From Zeimonas sp046347945 (lineage in GTDB: Bacteria; Pseudomonadota; Gammaproteobacteria; Burkholderiales; Burkholderiaceae_E), in the NCBI GenBank assembly GCA_046347945.1, contig JAXMFB010000004.1:124001-188000 (forward strand): a DNA stretch of 64,000 nucleotides, in the 5' to 3' direction. The translations under genes and the position numbers were made by a program. A model generated the notes under the pieces. It did not search any database. It was not told where the DNA came from and worked only from the letters and a program-made list of their open reading frames with translations. Positions within the stretch are counted from its first letter, which is position 1. Every line of letters starts with the position of its first letter. Below, piece after piece: positions 32,459 through 41,290 of this stretch.

Positions 32459-33230
32459 GCGCCCCCCTGAGCTCCTCGGTGGCGCTGCCCATGTAGGCCT
32501 CGAGCACCTGCGGGTTCTTCGAGACCACCTCGTAGGGCCCCTCGGCGATGATCTGCCCGCGCTGCAGCACGCTGATCGTGTCGGCGATGTTCGCGACGAC
32601 GTTCATGTTGTGCTCGACCATCAGCACCGTGCGGTTCGCCGAGACTTTCTTGATGAGCTGCGTCACCCGCTCGACGTCCTCGTGTCCCATGCCCTGCGTC
32701 GGCTCGTCGAGCAGCATCAGCTCGGGATCGGTGGCCAGCGTCGTGGCGATCTCGAGCGCGCGCTTGCGGCCGTACGGCAGCTCGACCGTGACGTACCCGG
32801 CGAACTCGCGCAGGCCCACCGTGTCGAGCAGCTCGAGCGCGCGCGCGTCGAGCACCTCGAGCGACGCCGCCGGCTTCCAGAAGTGGAACGACGTGCCGAG
32901 CGCGCGCTGCAGCCCGATGCGCACGTTGTCGAGCACCGTCAGGTTCGGGAAGGTCGCCGAGATCTGGAACGAGCGGACGATGCCGCGGCGCGCGACCTGT
33001 GCAGGCTTCTCGGTGGTGATGTCGTGGCCGTTGAACAGGATCTGGCCCGACGTCGGGATCAGGAACTTGGTGAGCAGGTTGAAGACGGTGGTCTTGCCCG
33101 CCCCGTTCGGGCCGATCAACGCATGGATGTGCCCGCGCTGCACGCGCAGGTTCACGTCGTCGACCGCGACGAAGCCCTTGAATTCCTTGACCAAGCGCCT
33201 GGTTTCGAGAATGGTGTCTTGTTCTGCCAT
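32448..33230 (-). CDS. livG: Liv-type ABC ATPase LivG
   Basis: 260-residue ATPase with a normal Walker A (GPNGAGKTT), the LivG-specific FNLLTKFLIPTSGQILFNGH and RRGIVRSFQISATFPNLTVL segments, and Walker B LMLLDEPTQGM. The expected LSGGQ signature is degenerate here (ELPYGRKRALEIATTLA), as is usual for LivG proteins in this group. Start ATG 33230 (MAEQDTILETRRLVKEF) rather than an in-frame codon 25 residues upstream. First gene of the operon, 47 bases from its predicted promoter. Confidence 0.9.
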   Translation of the reverse strand: MAEQDTILETRRLVKEFKGFVAVDDVNLRVQRGHIHALIGPNGAGKTTVFNLLTKFLIPTSGQILFNGHDITTEKPAQVARRGIVRSFQISATFPNLTVLDNVRIGLQRALGTSFHFWKPAASLEVLDARALELLDTVGLREFAGYVTVELPYGRKRALEIATTLATDPELMLLDEPTQGMGHEDVERVTQLIKKVSANRTVLMVEHNMNVVANIADTISVLQRGQIIAEGPYEVVSKNPQVLEAYMGSATEELRGAHGH

Positions 33231-33276
33231 CGATGCGCGGTCAATGGGCAGGCGCCATGCCGGCCTTCCGGCGCGG

Positions 33277-33305
33277 ATTATGGACAATGGCCGATGGCGC
33301 GGCAA
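33277..33305 (-). promoter_or_regulatory. Promoter of the liv operon
   Basis: On the minus strand TTGCCG (33305-33300) and CATAAT (33282-33277) are separated by exactly 17 bp. Transcription would begin near 33270, about 40 bases before livG. Confidence 0.6.
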
Positions 33306-33356
33306 TCCGGGTAAGCGCGCATCGCCGGACGGCCGCGCCGACCGACCGCCCCGTCG

Positions 33357-33758
33357 TCAGGAGGCCGCCGCGGCGAACGGGTCGTCGAGCAGCCACTGGT
33401 TGCCGCACTTCGGGCAGCACGCGCGGATGCGCCGCCGCTCGAGCGAAACGCATCGAAATCCGTAGTGCTGGCAGGCGCCGCAGGACGCCTGCCCGCCGAC
33501 CGCCTCGGCAACCACCATCAGGCGAACGTAGCGCCGCCACGAATGCCAACCCAGCGCGCAGCCGCCGACGATCAGCACGGCGTCGAAGGCAAGGTCGCGC
33601 ACGCCGTTTTCGAGGCTGACCAGCTCCAGCCCCGCGGCCACCAGGATCATCGCCACGAAGCACGTCGCGAACCAGAGGTGGCTCTCGATCAGCTGCCGCT
33701 CGTACCAGCGCCTGAAGCCGAGCGCCCCGATCCGCTCGTAGAGGGTATCGGGATTCAT
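33357..33758 (-). CDS. Membrane protein with C-terminal zinc-ribbon-like cysteines
   Basis: 133-residue protein I do not recognise. Two hydrophobic helices (about 28-47 and 56-72) are followed by a soluble tail with C93-GA-C96, C103 and C114-C115-PK-C118, a pattern like a small zinc ribbon. The tail ends in an acidic/alanine sequence. Start ATG 33758 (MNPDTLYERIGALGF). It lies between the liv operon and the divergent CNNM gene, 96 bp from the latter's start. No function can be assigned. Confidence 0.65.
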   Translation of the reverse strand: MNPDTLYERIGALGFRRWYERQLIESHLWFATCFVAMILVAAGLELVSLENGVRDLAFDAVLIVGGCALGWHSWRRYVRLMVVAEAVGGQASCGACQHYGFRCVSLERRRIRACCPKCGNQWLLDDPFAAAAS

Positions 33759-33854
33759 CGGGCCATGATACGCGGGCCGCGGCGCCCCGGGGGGCGCCGC
33801 GGCGACCGGAATCCGGTAGGCTTGGCATCCGGCCCGTTGCGACGATTCCCACGC

Positions 33855-35159
33855 TTGGAAACGATCCCGTTCTGGCTGCAGCTGCTGGCGCTGCTGCTGC
33901 TGATGCTGCTGTCGGCGTTCTTCTCGATCTCCGAGACGGCGATGATGGCGCTGAACCGCTACCGGCTCGGACACCTGGTCCGTGAGGGGCGCCGCAGCGC
34001 GCAGCTCGCGTCGAGGCTGCTCGGGCAGACCGAGCGGCTGCTCGGCACGATCCTGCTCGGCAACAACCTCGCCAACACAGCGCTCACCGCGATCGTGACC
34101 GCGATGGCGATCCGCTATTTCGGCGACGACGACCGCGTGATCCTGATCGCGACGACGCTGGTCGCGGTGCTGCTGATCGTGTTCTGCGAAATCACGCCGA
34201 AGGTGATCGGAGCCACGTTCCCGGAGCGCATCGCGCTGCCCGCGAGCTATCCGCTGAACCTGCTGACGCGCGTGCTGGCGCCGGCGGTCTGGGCGGTGAA
34301 CCTCCTGGTCGGGCGACTGCTGCGCCTGGCCGGCGTCAGCGCCGAAGCCCAGCAGGCGCCGAGCGTCTCGCTGGAAGAGCTGCGCACGATCGTGCTCGAG
34401 AGCGGCGGATTCATGCCCGCCAAGCACCGCTCGATCCTGTTGAACCTGCTCGACCTCGAACAGATCGCCGTCGACGACGTGATGGTGCCGCGCCACCGGA
34501 TCGAGGCACTCGACCTCGCGACCGATCCGCGCAGCATCCGCGAGCAGCTGGCGACCTGCTTCCACAACAAGCTGCCGGTGTTCGAAGGCGAGATCAATCG
34601 CGTCGTCGGCATGCTGCACGTGCGCCGCGCGCTCGGCCTGCTTCAGCACGAGTCCTTCGACGCCGACGAGCTGCGCGCCGTGCTCACCGAGCCCTACTTC
34701 GTTCCCAGCGGCACGCCGGTGTTCCGCCAGCTGCAGTTCTTCCAGGAGAACCGGCAGCGGATCGGGCTGGTGATCGACGAGTACGGCGAGGTGCTCGGGC
34801 TGGTGACCCTCGAGGACATCATCGAGGAGATCATCGGCGAGTTCACCACCACGGCGCCGGGCGGGGACGCCGCCCTGCAGTGGGTCGACGACGAGGTCAC
34901 CGTCGACGGAGCCGCGCCGCTGCGCGAGCTCAACCGCCGTCTGGGCACCCACTTCCCGCTCGACGGCCCGCGCACCCTGAACGGCCTGCTGCTGGAGACC
35001 CTGCGCGAGCTTCCGGAAGCCGCCACCAGCGTCCGCTACGGCCCGCTGGTGGTCGAGATCCAGCAGATCGAGGACCGGCTGATCCGCAGCGTGCGACTTC
35101 GCCGACGGCCTTTCGAGCTCTCCCCGCACGCCGCCGAAGACGACGAACGCGCCTTCTAG
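33855..35159 (+). CDS. CNNM/CorC-type membrane protein with CBS domains
   Basis: 434-residue protein: DUF21/CNNM transmembrane domain (residues 1-165, with AFFSISETAMMALNRYRLGH and LLGNNLANTALTAIVTAMA), a CBS pair (about 205-330, VDDVMVPRHRIEALDLATDP ... YGEVLGLVTLEDIIEEIIGE) and a C-terminal CorC/HlyC domain (to about 420). The family is linked to Mg2+ efflux. No ATG or GTG suits the N-terminus; TTG at 33855 (read as METIPFWLQLL) fits homologues. Adjacent to pilB, as in related genomes. Confidence 0.88.
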   Translation: METIPFWLQLLALLLLMLLSAFFSISETAMMALNRYRLGHLVREGRRSAQLASRLLGQTERLLGTILLGNNLANTALTAIVTAMAIRYFGDDDRVILIATTLVAVLLIVFCEITPKVIGATFPERIALPASYPLNLLTRVLAPAVWAVNLLVGRLLRLAGVSAEAQQAPSVSLEELRTIVLESGGFMPAKHRSILLNLLDLEQIAVDDVMVPRHRIEALDLATDPRSIREQLATCFHNKLPVFEGEINRVVGMLHVRRALGLLQHESFDADELRAVLTEPYFVPSGTPVFRQLQFFQENRQRIGLVIDEYGEVLGLVTLEDIIEEIIGEFTTTAPGGDAALQWVDDEVTVDGAAPLRELNRRLGTHFPLDGPRTLNGLLLETLRELPEAATSVRYGPLVVEIQQIEDRLIRSVRLRRRPFELSPHAAEDDERAF

Positions 35160-35190
35160 GGGCGAATCGTCTCGTCGTCGCGCCATGGTC

Positions 35191-35209
35191 GCCGCCGTTC
35201 GTCGGCGGC
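35191..35209 (+). repeat. Small hairpin after the CNNM gene
   Basis: A 7-bp perfect stem (GCCGCCG / CGGCGGC) with loop TTCGT, 31 bases past the stop. No T-run; it may be a weak terminator in the 179-bp gap before pilB, which otherwise shows nothing I can name. Confidence 0.35.
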
Positions 35210-35338
35210 AGTGCCGCCGCTCGTCCTGTGCCCCCGATCCGGCCGTCGCCCGCGCACGTTCGAGGGGGGCATCATTGCGCGGAAGACGTCCCGCAAACCC
35301 CGAAAGACCCAGAAGAAACCAGGCACCAGGCAGGCTCG

Positions 35339-37063
35339 ATGGCAGTGGCAACCGTAGCGCCCCGAACGGGCGAATCGACATCCTTGGCAGGGCTCGGCCG
35401 CGCGCTGGTCCAGCACCAGATGCTACGTCTCGACCTGGCGACGACCATCCAGCGCAAGGCCGACGCCGGCGGGATCGCGTTCATCGACGAGCTCATCGGC
35501 GGCGGCCACATGCAGGCGCGCCAGCTCGCCAAGTTCGCCGCGGAGGTCTTCGGCCATCCGCTGCTCGACCTGTCGGCGATCGACGTCACGACCCTCCCGC
35601 TCGACGCGCTCGACCGAAAGCTCGCGACCGAGGTGCGCGTGGTGGCGCTGGGCAAGCGCGGCGGACGACTGTCGCTGGCGGTGTCGGACCCGACCGACCT
35701 GAAGCTGCTCGACCGGATCCGCTTCTCGGCGCAGGCGAACGTCGACGCGATCGTCGTCGAGCACGACAAGCTGACCCGCCTGGTCGAGAAACTGGGGCAA
35801 ACCGCGGCCGACAAGCTGAGCGACCTGGTCGACGACTCCTTCGACCTCGACGTCACGACCGACGAGCCCTCCTCCCAGCCCGACACCAGCGAAGTCGACG
35901 ACGCGCCGGTGGTCCGGTTCCTGCAGAAGATCCTCATCGACGCCATCCAGATCGGCGCTTCGGACGTGCACTTCGAGCCGTACGAGAAGTTCTACAGGAT
36001 CCGCCTCCGCGTCGACGGCGAACTGCGGGAGGTCGCGCAGCCGCCCCTGGCGATCAAGGAGAAGCTCGCGTCGCGGATCAAGGTCATCTCACGGCTCGAC
36101 ATCTCCGAGAAGCGGGTGCCGCAGGACGGCCGGATGAAGATCGTGCTGTCGAGCCAGCGCGCCATCGACTTCCGCGTCTCGACGCTGCCGACGCTGTTCG
36201 GCGAGAAGATCGTGATGCGGATCCTCGATCCGTCGTCGGCGAGGCTCGGCATCGACGCGCTGGGCTACGAGCCCGACCAGAAGCAGTTGCTGCTCGACGC
36301 GATCCGCCGGCCCTACGGAATGATCCTGGTCACCGGCCCGACGGGATCGGGCAAGACGGTGTCGCTGTACACCTGCCTGAACATCCTGAACGAGCCCGGC
36401 GTCAACATCTCGACCGCCGAGGACCCCGCCGAGATCAACCTGCCGGGCGTCAACCAGGTCAACGTCAACGACAAGGCCGGCCTGACCTTCTCGGCCGCGC
36501 TGAAGTCGTTCCTGCGGCAGGACCCGGACGTGATCATGGTCGGCGAGATCCGCGACCTGGAGACCGCCGACATCGCGATCAAGGCTGCGCAGACCGGCCA
36601 CATGGTGCTGTCGACGCTTCATACGAACGACGCGCCGACCACGCTGACGAGGCTGGCGAACATGGGCGTGGCGGGGTTCAACATCGCCTCGTCGGTGATC
36701 CTGATCACCGCGCAGCGGCTCGCCCGGCGGCTGTGCAGTTGCAAGCAGCCGCACGAGATCGACGAGGCCGCGCTGCTGAAGATCGGGTTCGTCGAGTCGG
36801 ACCTGGACGGCTCCTGGGTGCCGCACCGCGCCGCCGGCTGCGAGCGTTGCGGCGGCTCGGGCTACAAGGGCCGGGTCGGTATCTATCAGGTCATGCCGAT
36901 TTCCGAAGAGACGCAGAAAATCATCCTGGCCGGCGGAAACGCGTTGCAGATCGCCAGGCAGGCGCAGATCGAGGGCGTGCGCGACCTGCGCCGCTCCGGC
37001 CTGATGAAGGTGATGCAGGGCTTGACCAGCATCGAAGAGGTGCTGGGCGTCACCAACGAATGA
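35339..37063 (+). CDS. pilB: Type IV pilus assembly ATPase PilB
   Basis: 574-residue cytoplasmic hexameric ATPase that powers pilus extension. The N-terminal MshEN/T2SSE_N domain covers about residues 10-145. The ATPase core has Walker A GPTGSGKT (333-340), the Asp box around ISTAEDPAEINLPGV, Walker B (DPDVIMVGEIRD) and the His box (GHMVLSTLHTNDAPTT). The zinc tetracysteine CSCKQP ... CERCGG is intact. Followed 46 bp later by pilC. Start ATG 35339 is the first compatible codon, though its ribosome site is weak. Confidence 0.96.
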   Translation: MAVATVAPRTGESTSLAGLGRALVQHQMLRLDLATTIQRKADAGGIAFIDELIGGGHMQARQLAKFAAEVFGHPLLDLSAIDVTTLPLDALDRKLATEVRVVALGKRGGRLSLAVSDPTDLKLLDRIRFSAQANVDAIVVEHDKLTRLVEKLGQTAADKLSDLVDDSFDLDVTTDEPSSQPDTSEVDDAPVVRFLQKILIDAIQIGASDVHFEPYEKFYRIRLRVDGELREVAQPPLAIKEKLASRIKVISRLDISEKRVPQDGRMKIVLSSQRAIDFRVSTLPTLFGEKIVMRILDPSSARLGIDALGYEPDQKQLLLDAIRRPYGMILVTGPTGSGKTVSLYTCLNILNEPGVNISTAEDPAEINLPGVNQVNVNDKAGLTFSAALKSFLRQDPDVIMVGEIRDLETADIAIKAAQTGHMVLSTLHTNDAPTTLTRLANMGVAGFNIASSVILITAQRLARRLCSCKQPHEIDEAALLKIGFVESDLDGSWVPHRAAGCERCGGSGYKGRVGIYQVMPISEETQKIILAGGNALQIARQAQIEGVRDLRRSGLMKVMQGLTSIEEVLGVTNE

Positions 37064-37109
37064 CCGGCGCCGGGCCGGGTCATCGAGCGACATCGAGAGG
37101 CAGACACTG

Positions 37110-38354
37110 ATGGCTACGACCGCTACCACCCGGGCCCTGGGCGCACCTCGCGCCGCGGCACCCAAGGAACATACCTTCGCCTGGGAGGGGCGCGACCGCG
37201 CAGGCAAGGTGATTCGCGGCGAGATGCGGGCGAGCGGGCCGGCCATCGTCCAGACCACGCTGCGCCGCCAGGGCATCTCGGTCACCAAGACCACCAAGCG
37301 GCGCCCCAAGAGGGGCCGTCGGATCGGCGAGAAGGACATCACGCTGTTCACGCGCCAGCTCGCGACGATGATGAAGGCCGGCGTCCCGCTGCTGCAGTCG
37401 TTCGACATCGTCGCGCGCGGAACCAACAACGCGTCGGTATCCAAGCTGTTCACCGACATCCGTGCCGACGTCGAGACCGGCACGTCGCTGTCGCAGGCGT
37501 TCCGGAAGTATCCGCTGTACTTCGACTCGCTGTTCTGCAACCTGGTGGGCGCGGGAGAGCAGGCCGGTATCCTGGACGACCTGCTCGACCGGCTGGCGAC
37601 GTACAAGGAGAAGATGGTCGCCATCAAGGGCAAGATCAAGTCGGCGCTGTTCTACCCGGTCGCGGTGCTGATCGTCGCGTTCATCGTCGTCGCCGTGATC
37701 ATGCTGTTCGTGGTGCCGGCGTTCAAGGAGGTGTTCTCGAACTTCGGCGCCGACCTGCCGGCGCCGACGCTGATCGTGATCGCGATGTCGGACTTCTTCG
37801 TCCGGTACTGGTACCTGATCTTCGGCGCGATCGGGGGCGGCCTGTATTTCCTGCTCCAGGCCTGGCGGCGATCGCCGAAGGTCCAGATGGCGATGGACCG
37901 GCTGCTGCTCAAGCTGCCCGTCTTCGGCCCCGTCGTCGAGAAGGCGACCATCGCCCGATGGCTGCGGACGCTGTCGACGATGTTCGCGGCCGGCGTGCCG
38001 CTGGTCGAGGCGCTCGATTCGGTCGGCGGCGCCTCGGGCAACCACGTCTACCTGATGGCGACCAAGCGCATCCAGCAGGAGGTGTCGACCGGCACGAGCC
38101 TGACGGTGTCGATGCAGAACGCGCAGGTGTTCCCGAACATGGTGCTGCAGATGTCGGCGATCGGCGAGGAATCGGGCTCGCTCGACTCGATGCTGTCCAA
38201 GGCGGCCGACATCTTCGAGCGCGAAGTCGACGAGGCCGTCGACGGCCTGTCGAGCCTGCTCGAGCCGATGATCATGGTCGTGCTCGGCACGCTGATCGGC
38301 GGCCTGGTGGTCGCGATGTACCTGCCGATCTTCAAGCTCGGCCAGGTGGTGTAG
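37110..38354 (+). CDS. pilC: Type IV pilus inner-membrane platform protein PilC
   Basis: 414-residue platform protein with two T2SSF (GspF) domains. The first has FTRQLATMMKAGVPLLQSFD, the second WLRTLSTMFAAGVPLVEALD. Membrane helices lie at about 190-212, 228-250 and near the C-terminus (PMIMVVLGTLIGGLVVAMYL). It transmits PilB rotation to pilin polymerisation. GAGAGG precedes ATG 37110. Ends at a large GC-rich hairpin. Confidence 0.96.
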   Translation: MATTATTRALGAPRAAAPKEHTFAWEGRDRAGKVIRGEMRASGPAIVQTTLRRQGISVTKTTKRRPKRGRRIGEKDITLFTRQLATMMKAGVPLLQSFDIVARGTNNASVSKLFTDIRADVETGTSLSQAFRKYPLYFDSLFCNLVGAGEQAGILDDLLDRLATYKEKMVAIKGKIKSALFYPVAVLIVAFIVVAVIMLFVVPAFKEVFSNFGADLPAPTLIVIAMSDFFVRYWYLIFGAIGGGLYFLLQAWRRSPKVQMAMDRLLLKLPVFGPVVEKATIARWLRTLSTMFAAGVPLVEALDSVGGASGNHVYLMATKRIQQEVSTGTSLTVSMQNAQVFPNMVLQMSAIGEESGSLDSMLSKAADIFEREVDEAVDGLSSLLEPMIMVVLGTLIGGLVVAMYLPIFKLGQVV

Positions 38355-38359
38355 ACGAC

Positions 38360-38395
38360 GCGGGGGCCCCGGGGCGACCGGCCCCGGGCCCCCGC
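38360..38395 (+). terminator. GC-rich hairpin after pilC
   Basis: A 15-bp stem with one bulged C (GCGGGGGCCC-GGGGC / GCCCCGGGCCCCCGC) and a GACCG loop begins 6 bases past the pilC stop. It is followed by TTCAG, not a full T-run, so termination is likely but not classical. The rest of the 214-bp gap to pilD shows nothing clear. Confidence 0.5.
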
Positions 38396-38568
38396 TTCAG
38401 GTTCCGGGCAGGCTCTCGCGCACCCTGATCGGCTTCACGACCGCGTCGTTCACCGGCGTGGGCACGCCCAGTACTGCGCCGAGCCGCGATCCCGTGCGTG
38501 GAGCGCACCGTCCGACAACCAGCCCCCGGGGCTCGGCACCTCCCCATGGCCTACGCTAAGCTCGCGCG

Positions 38569-39420
38569 ATGATCGAAACCCTGCAACACTCTGCACCGCT
38601 GGCCGTCACCGCGGCTGCCGTCTTCGGGCTGCTGCTCGGCAGCTTCCTGAACGTGGTGATTCACCGCGTGCCGAAGATGCTCGAGCGCACCTGGGCCGCG
38701 GAGGCCGCCGAACTGCGCGGCGAAGACCCGCCCCCCTCCGAGCGATACAACCTGGTCGTCCCGCATTCGCACTGCCCGGCCTGCGGGCACCGGATCGGCG
38801 CGCTGGAAAACATTCCGCTGGTGAGCTGGCTGCTGCAGCGGGGCAGGTGCACCGCGTGCGGCGTGGCGATCCCGGCGCGCTACCCGATCGTCGAGCTCGC
38901 CACCGCGGTGCTCAGCGCGGTCGCGATCTGGCGCTTCGGCGCGACCGCTGCCGGCGTGGGCGCGGTGGTGCTCACCGCGTTCCTGATCGCGCTGACGTTC
39001 ATCGACTTCGACACGCACCTGCTGCCGGACAGCATGACGCTGCCGCTGCTCTGGCTGGGCCTGCTCTGGAACCTGTGGGGCGTCTTCGCGCCGCTGCCCG
39101 CCGCCGTGATCGGCGCGATGGCCGGCTACCTGAGCCTGTGGACGATCTACTGGCTGTTCAAGCTGGCGACCGGCAAGGAAGGCATGGGCTACGGCGACTT
39201 CAAGCTGCTCGCGGCGCTGGGCGCCTGGTTCGGCTGGACCGCGCTGCCGGCCGTGATCCTGCTCGCTTCCGTGGTCGGCGCCGCAGTCGGCATCGTGCTG
39301 ATCGTCGTGGCCCGCCACGGCCGCGAGGTGCCGATCCCGTTCGGTCCGTACCTCGCCGGCGCCGGACTGCTGGCGCTGTATTTCCGCGAGCCGCTGGGCC
39401 GGCTGTTCGGCATCGGCTGA
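38569..39420 (+). CDS. pilD: Prepilin leader peptidase / N-methyltransferase PilD
   Basis: 283-residue bifunctional polytopic enzyme that cleaves prepilin leaders and methylates the new N-terminus. The cytoplasmic zinc site CPAC (69-72 region) and CTAC is present. The two catalytic aspartates are in LTFIDFDTHLLPD and the GxGD motif GMGYGDFKLL. About eight hydrophobic helices. It also serves type II secretion pseudopilins in many species. Start ATG 38569. 214 bp after pilC. Confidence 0.96.
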   Translation: MIETLQHSAPLAVTAAAVFGLLLGSFLNVVIHRVPKMLERTWAAEAAELRGEDPPPSERYNLVVPHSHCPACGHRIGALENIPLVSWLLQRGRCTACGVAIPARYPIVELATAVLSAVAIWRFGATAAGVGAVVLTAFLIALTFIDFDTHLLPDSMTLPLLWLGLLWNLWGVFAPLPAAVIGAMAGYLSLWTIYWLFKLATGKEGMGYGDFKLLAALGAWFGWTALPAVILLASVVGAAVGIVLIVVARHGREVPIPFGPYLAGAGLLALYFREPLGRLFGIG

Positions 39421-39463
39421 CACGCCCGCGGGGCCTGCGCGGGCGCGCTGTTAGACTCGCCCG

Positions 39464-40126
39464 ATGAACTCGGGGCCCACCTCCTCCACCGATTCGTCGC
39501 CGGGCGTTTCGGCATCCTCGGCATGCGAGCGGCGCCTGCTGATCGGCCTGACCGGCGGCATCGGAAGCGGCAAGAGCACCGTCGCAGACCTGTTCGCCGC
39601 GCGCGGCGCGGCGATCGTCGACACCGATGCGATCGCGCACGAGCTCACCGGGCCGGGCGGCGCGGCGATCGCGGCGATCCGCGCCGGGTTCGGCGAACGC
39701 GTGATCCGGGCCGACGGCGCGCTCGATCGCGACGCCATGCGCGAGCGCGCCTTCGAGGACCCGGCAGCGCGACGCAAGCTCGAAGCGATCCTGCACCCGA
39801 TGATCCGCGCCGAGTCACGACGCCGGCTCGACGCGGCCGAAGGCCCCTATGCCATACTGGTCGTGCCGCTGCTGGTCGAGTCGGGGGATCGCGCCGGCGG
39901 CGTCGACCGGATTCTCGTCGTCGACTGCCCGGTCGAGGTCCAGGTCGAGCGGGTCATGCGTCGCAGCGGACTGAGCCGCGAACGCGTGCAGACGATCCTC
40001 GCGGCGCAGGCGAGCCGCGAGCAGCGACTGGCCGCTGCCGACGACGTGATCGACAACGGCGGCGCGCCTGCCGCGCTGGACGCACAGGTCGAAGCACTGC
40101 ATCGTCGCTATCTGCGAGGCGCCTGA
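39464..40126 (+). CDS. coaE: Dephospho-CoA kinase
   Basis: 220-residue P-loop kinase that phosphorylates dephospho-CoA, the last step of coenzyme A synthesis. Walker A GGIGSGKST is at 31-39 and the substrate motif DTDAIAHELTGPGG follows. The lid region DPAARRKLEAILHPMI is typical. The Ser/Thr-rich stretch of about 22 residues before the first strand is an extension relative to E. coli; no later start codon suits, so the extension appears real. Directly after pilD as in other pilBCD-coaE loci. Confidence 0.95.
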   Translation: MNSGPTSSTDSSPGVSASSACERRLLIGLTGGIGSGKSTVADLFAARGAAIVDTDAIAHELTGPGGAAIAAIRAGFGERVIRADGALDRDAMRERAFEDPAARRKLEAILHPMIRAESRRRLDAAEGPYAILVVPLLVESGDRAGGVDRILVVDCPVEVQVERVMRRSGLSRERVQTILAAQASREQRLAAADDVIDNGGAPAALDAQVEALHRRYLRGA

Positions 40127-40277
40127 TGCGAGCGGCGTTGCGAGCGGCGCCGGGTTTGTCAAGCGAATGTCTTTGCGCCAGAATTCGTGCGTCTTCGCGC
40201 ACGGAACGCGGCGCGCGTGCGGTCTCGCGGCCGCGGCGAGTCCGCGGCGAATCCCGACTGTGGCCCAGGACGGTACC

Positions 40278-41033
40278 TTGATCCTGTACGAGTACCCGCT
40301 GAACGAACGCATCCGGACCCTGTTGCGGCTCGAAGACCTGTTCGAACGCCTCGAGTTCTTCGCGGCGCAGGAACACGCCCTCGATCACCACGTCGCGCTG
40401 GTCACGCTCTTCGAGATCCTCGACGTCGCGGCCCGCGCCGACCTGAAGTCCGACCTGCTGCAGGAGCTCGAGCGGCAACGGCAGGCCCTGATGGCGTTCC
40501 GGAACAACCCGGAAGTCTCGGTCGAAGCGCTCGAGCGGATCCTCGAGGAGATCGACGACGCCGCGCGCGAGCTCGGCTCCATCACCGGCAAGAGCGGCCA
40601 GCACCTGCGCGACAACGAGTGGCTGATGAGCATTCGCAGCCGCACGATCATCGCCGGCGGCGCCTGCGAGTTCGACCTCCCGTCGTACTACGCGTGGCAG
40701 CACCGCCACCACGAGGCGCGACAGCGCGACATCGCCGCGTGGGCCGCGCCGTTCAGGCCGCTGTACGACAGCCTCGCGATCGTGCTCAAGCTGCTGCGCG
40801 AGAGCGCGCAGCGCTCGGCGCTCACGGCCCAGCAGGGCAGCTACCAGCAGCCGCTGGGCGGCAAGAGCTACCAGATGGTGCAGGTCCGGCTCGATCCCGC
40901 CACGGGCGCGATTCCCGAGATCAGCGCCAACAAGTACCTGTTGTGGATCCGCTTCACCAGCCAGGACGGCGACCTGCGTCCGCGGCCGTTCGAGGGCAGC
41001 GTCGACTTCGAGCTCGCCCTCTGCAACCTTTGA
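40278..41033 (+). CDS. zapD: Cell division protein ZapD
   Basis: 251-residue FtsZ-bundling protein (DUF1342). Hallmarks are ILYEYPLNERIRTLLRLEDL at the N-terminus, NPEVSVEALERILEEIDD and the basic SIRSRTIIAGGACEFDLPSY. Homologues start with MILYEYP, so I place the start at TTG 40278 with AGGA eight bases upstream; GTG 40260 in frame would add six residues. Works at the Z-ring with the FtsZ encoded about 10 kb away in this window. Followed closely by yacG. Confidence 0.92.
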   Translation: MILYEYPLNERIRTLLRLEDLFERLEFFAAQEHALDHHVALVTLFEILDVAARADLKSDLLQELERQRQALMAFRNNPEVSVEALERILEEIDDAARELGSITGKSGQHLRDNEWLMSIRSRTIIAGGACEFDLPSYYAWQHRHHEARQRDIAAWAAPFRPLYDSLAIVLKLLRESAQRSALTAQQGSYQQPLGGKSYQMVQVRLDPATGAIPEISANKYLLWIRFTSQDGDLRPRPFEGSVDFELALCNL

Positions 41034-41049
41034 GCAGGTCGCGGTGCCG

Positions 41050-41277
41050 ATGACGCCACGGATCGTCTCGGTCGATTGCCCCACCTGCGGGCGCAAGGCG
41101 CCGTTCGACGCGTCGAACCGCTGGCGACCGTTCTGTTCCGAGCGCTGCAAGACGGTCGATCTCGGGGCCTGGGCCGCCGAGCGCTACCGCATCGCAGGGG
41201 AGTCGCGCAGCGATGGCGCGGACGACTGGGGCGAATCGGGCGACGCACCGAGCGACGGCTCGACCCCGCGACGCTGA
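41050..41277 (+). CDS. yacG: DNA gyrase inhibitor YacG (zinc finger)
   Basis: 75-residue zinc-finger protein that binds and inhibits GyrB in E. coli. The Zn site is CPTCGRKAPFD ... FCSERCKTVDLG (Cys-X2-Cys and Cys-X3-Cys) followed by WAAERYRI. The C-terminal tail is disordered and acidic. ATG 41050 or GTG 41044 could be the start; spacing from GCAGG is acceptable for the ATG. The coaE-zapD-yacG order is conserved in proteobacteria. Confidence 0.93.
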   Translation: MTPRIVSVDCPTCGRKAPFDASNRWRPFCSERCKTVDLGAWAAERYRIAGESRSDGADDWGESGDAPSDGSTPRR

Positions 41278-41290
41278 CCGGCCGGGCGAA

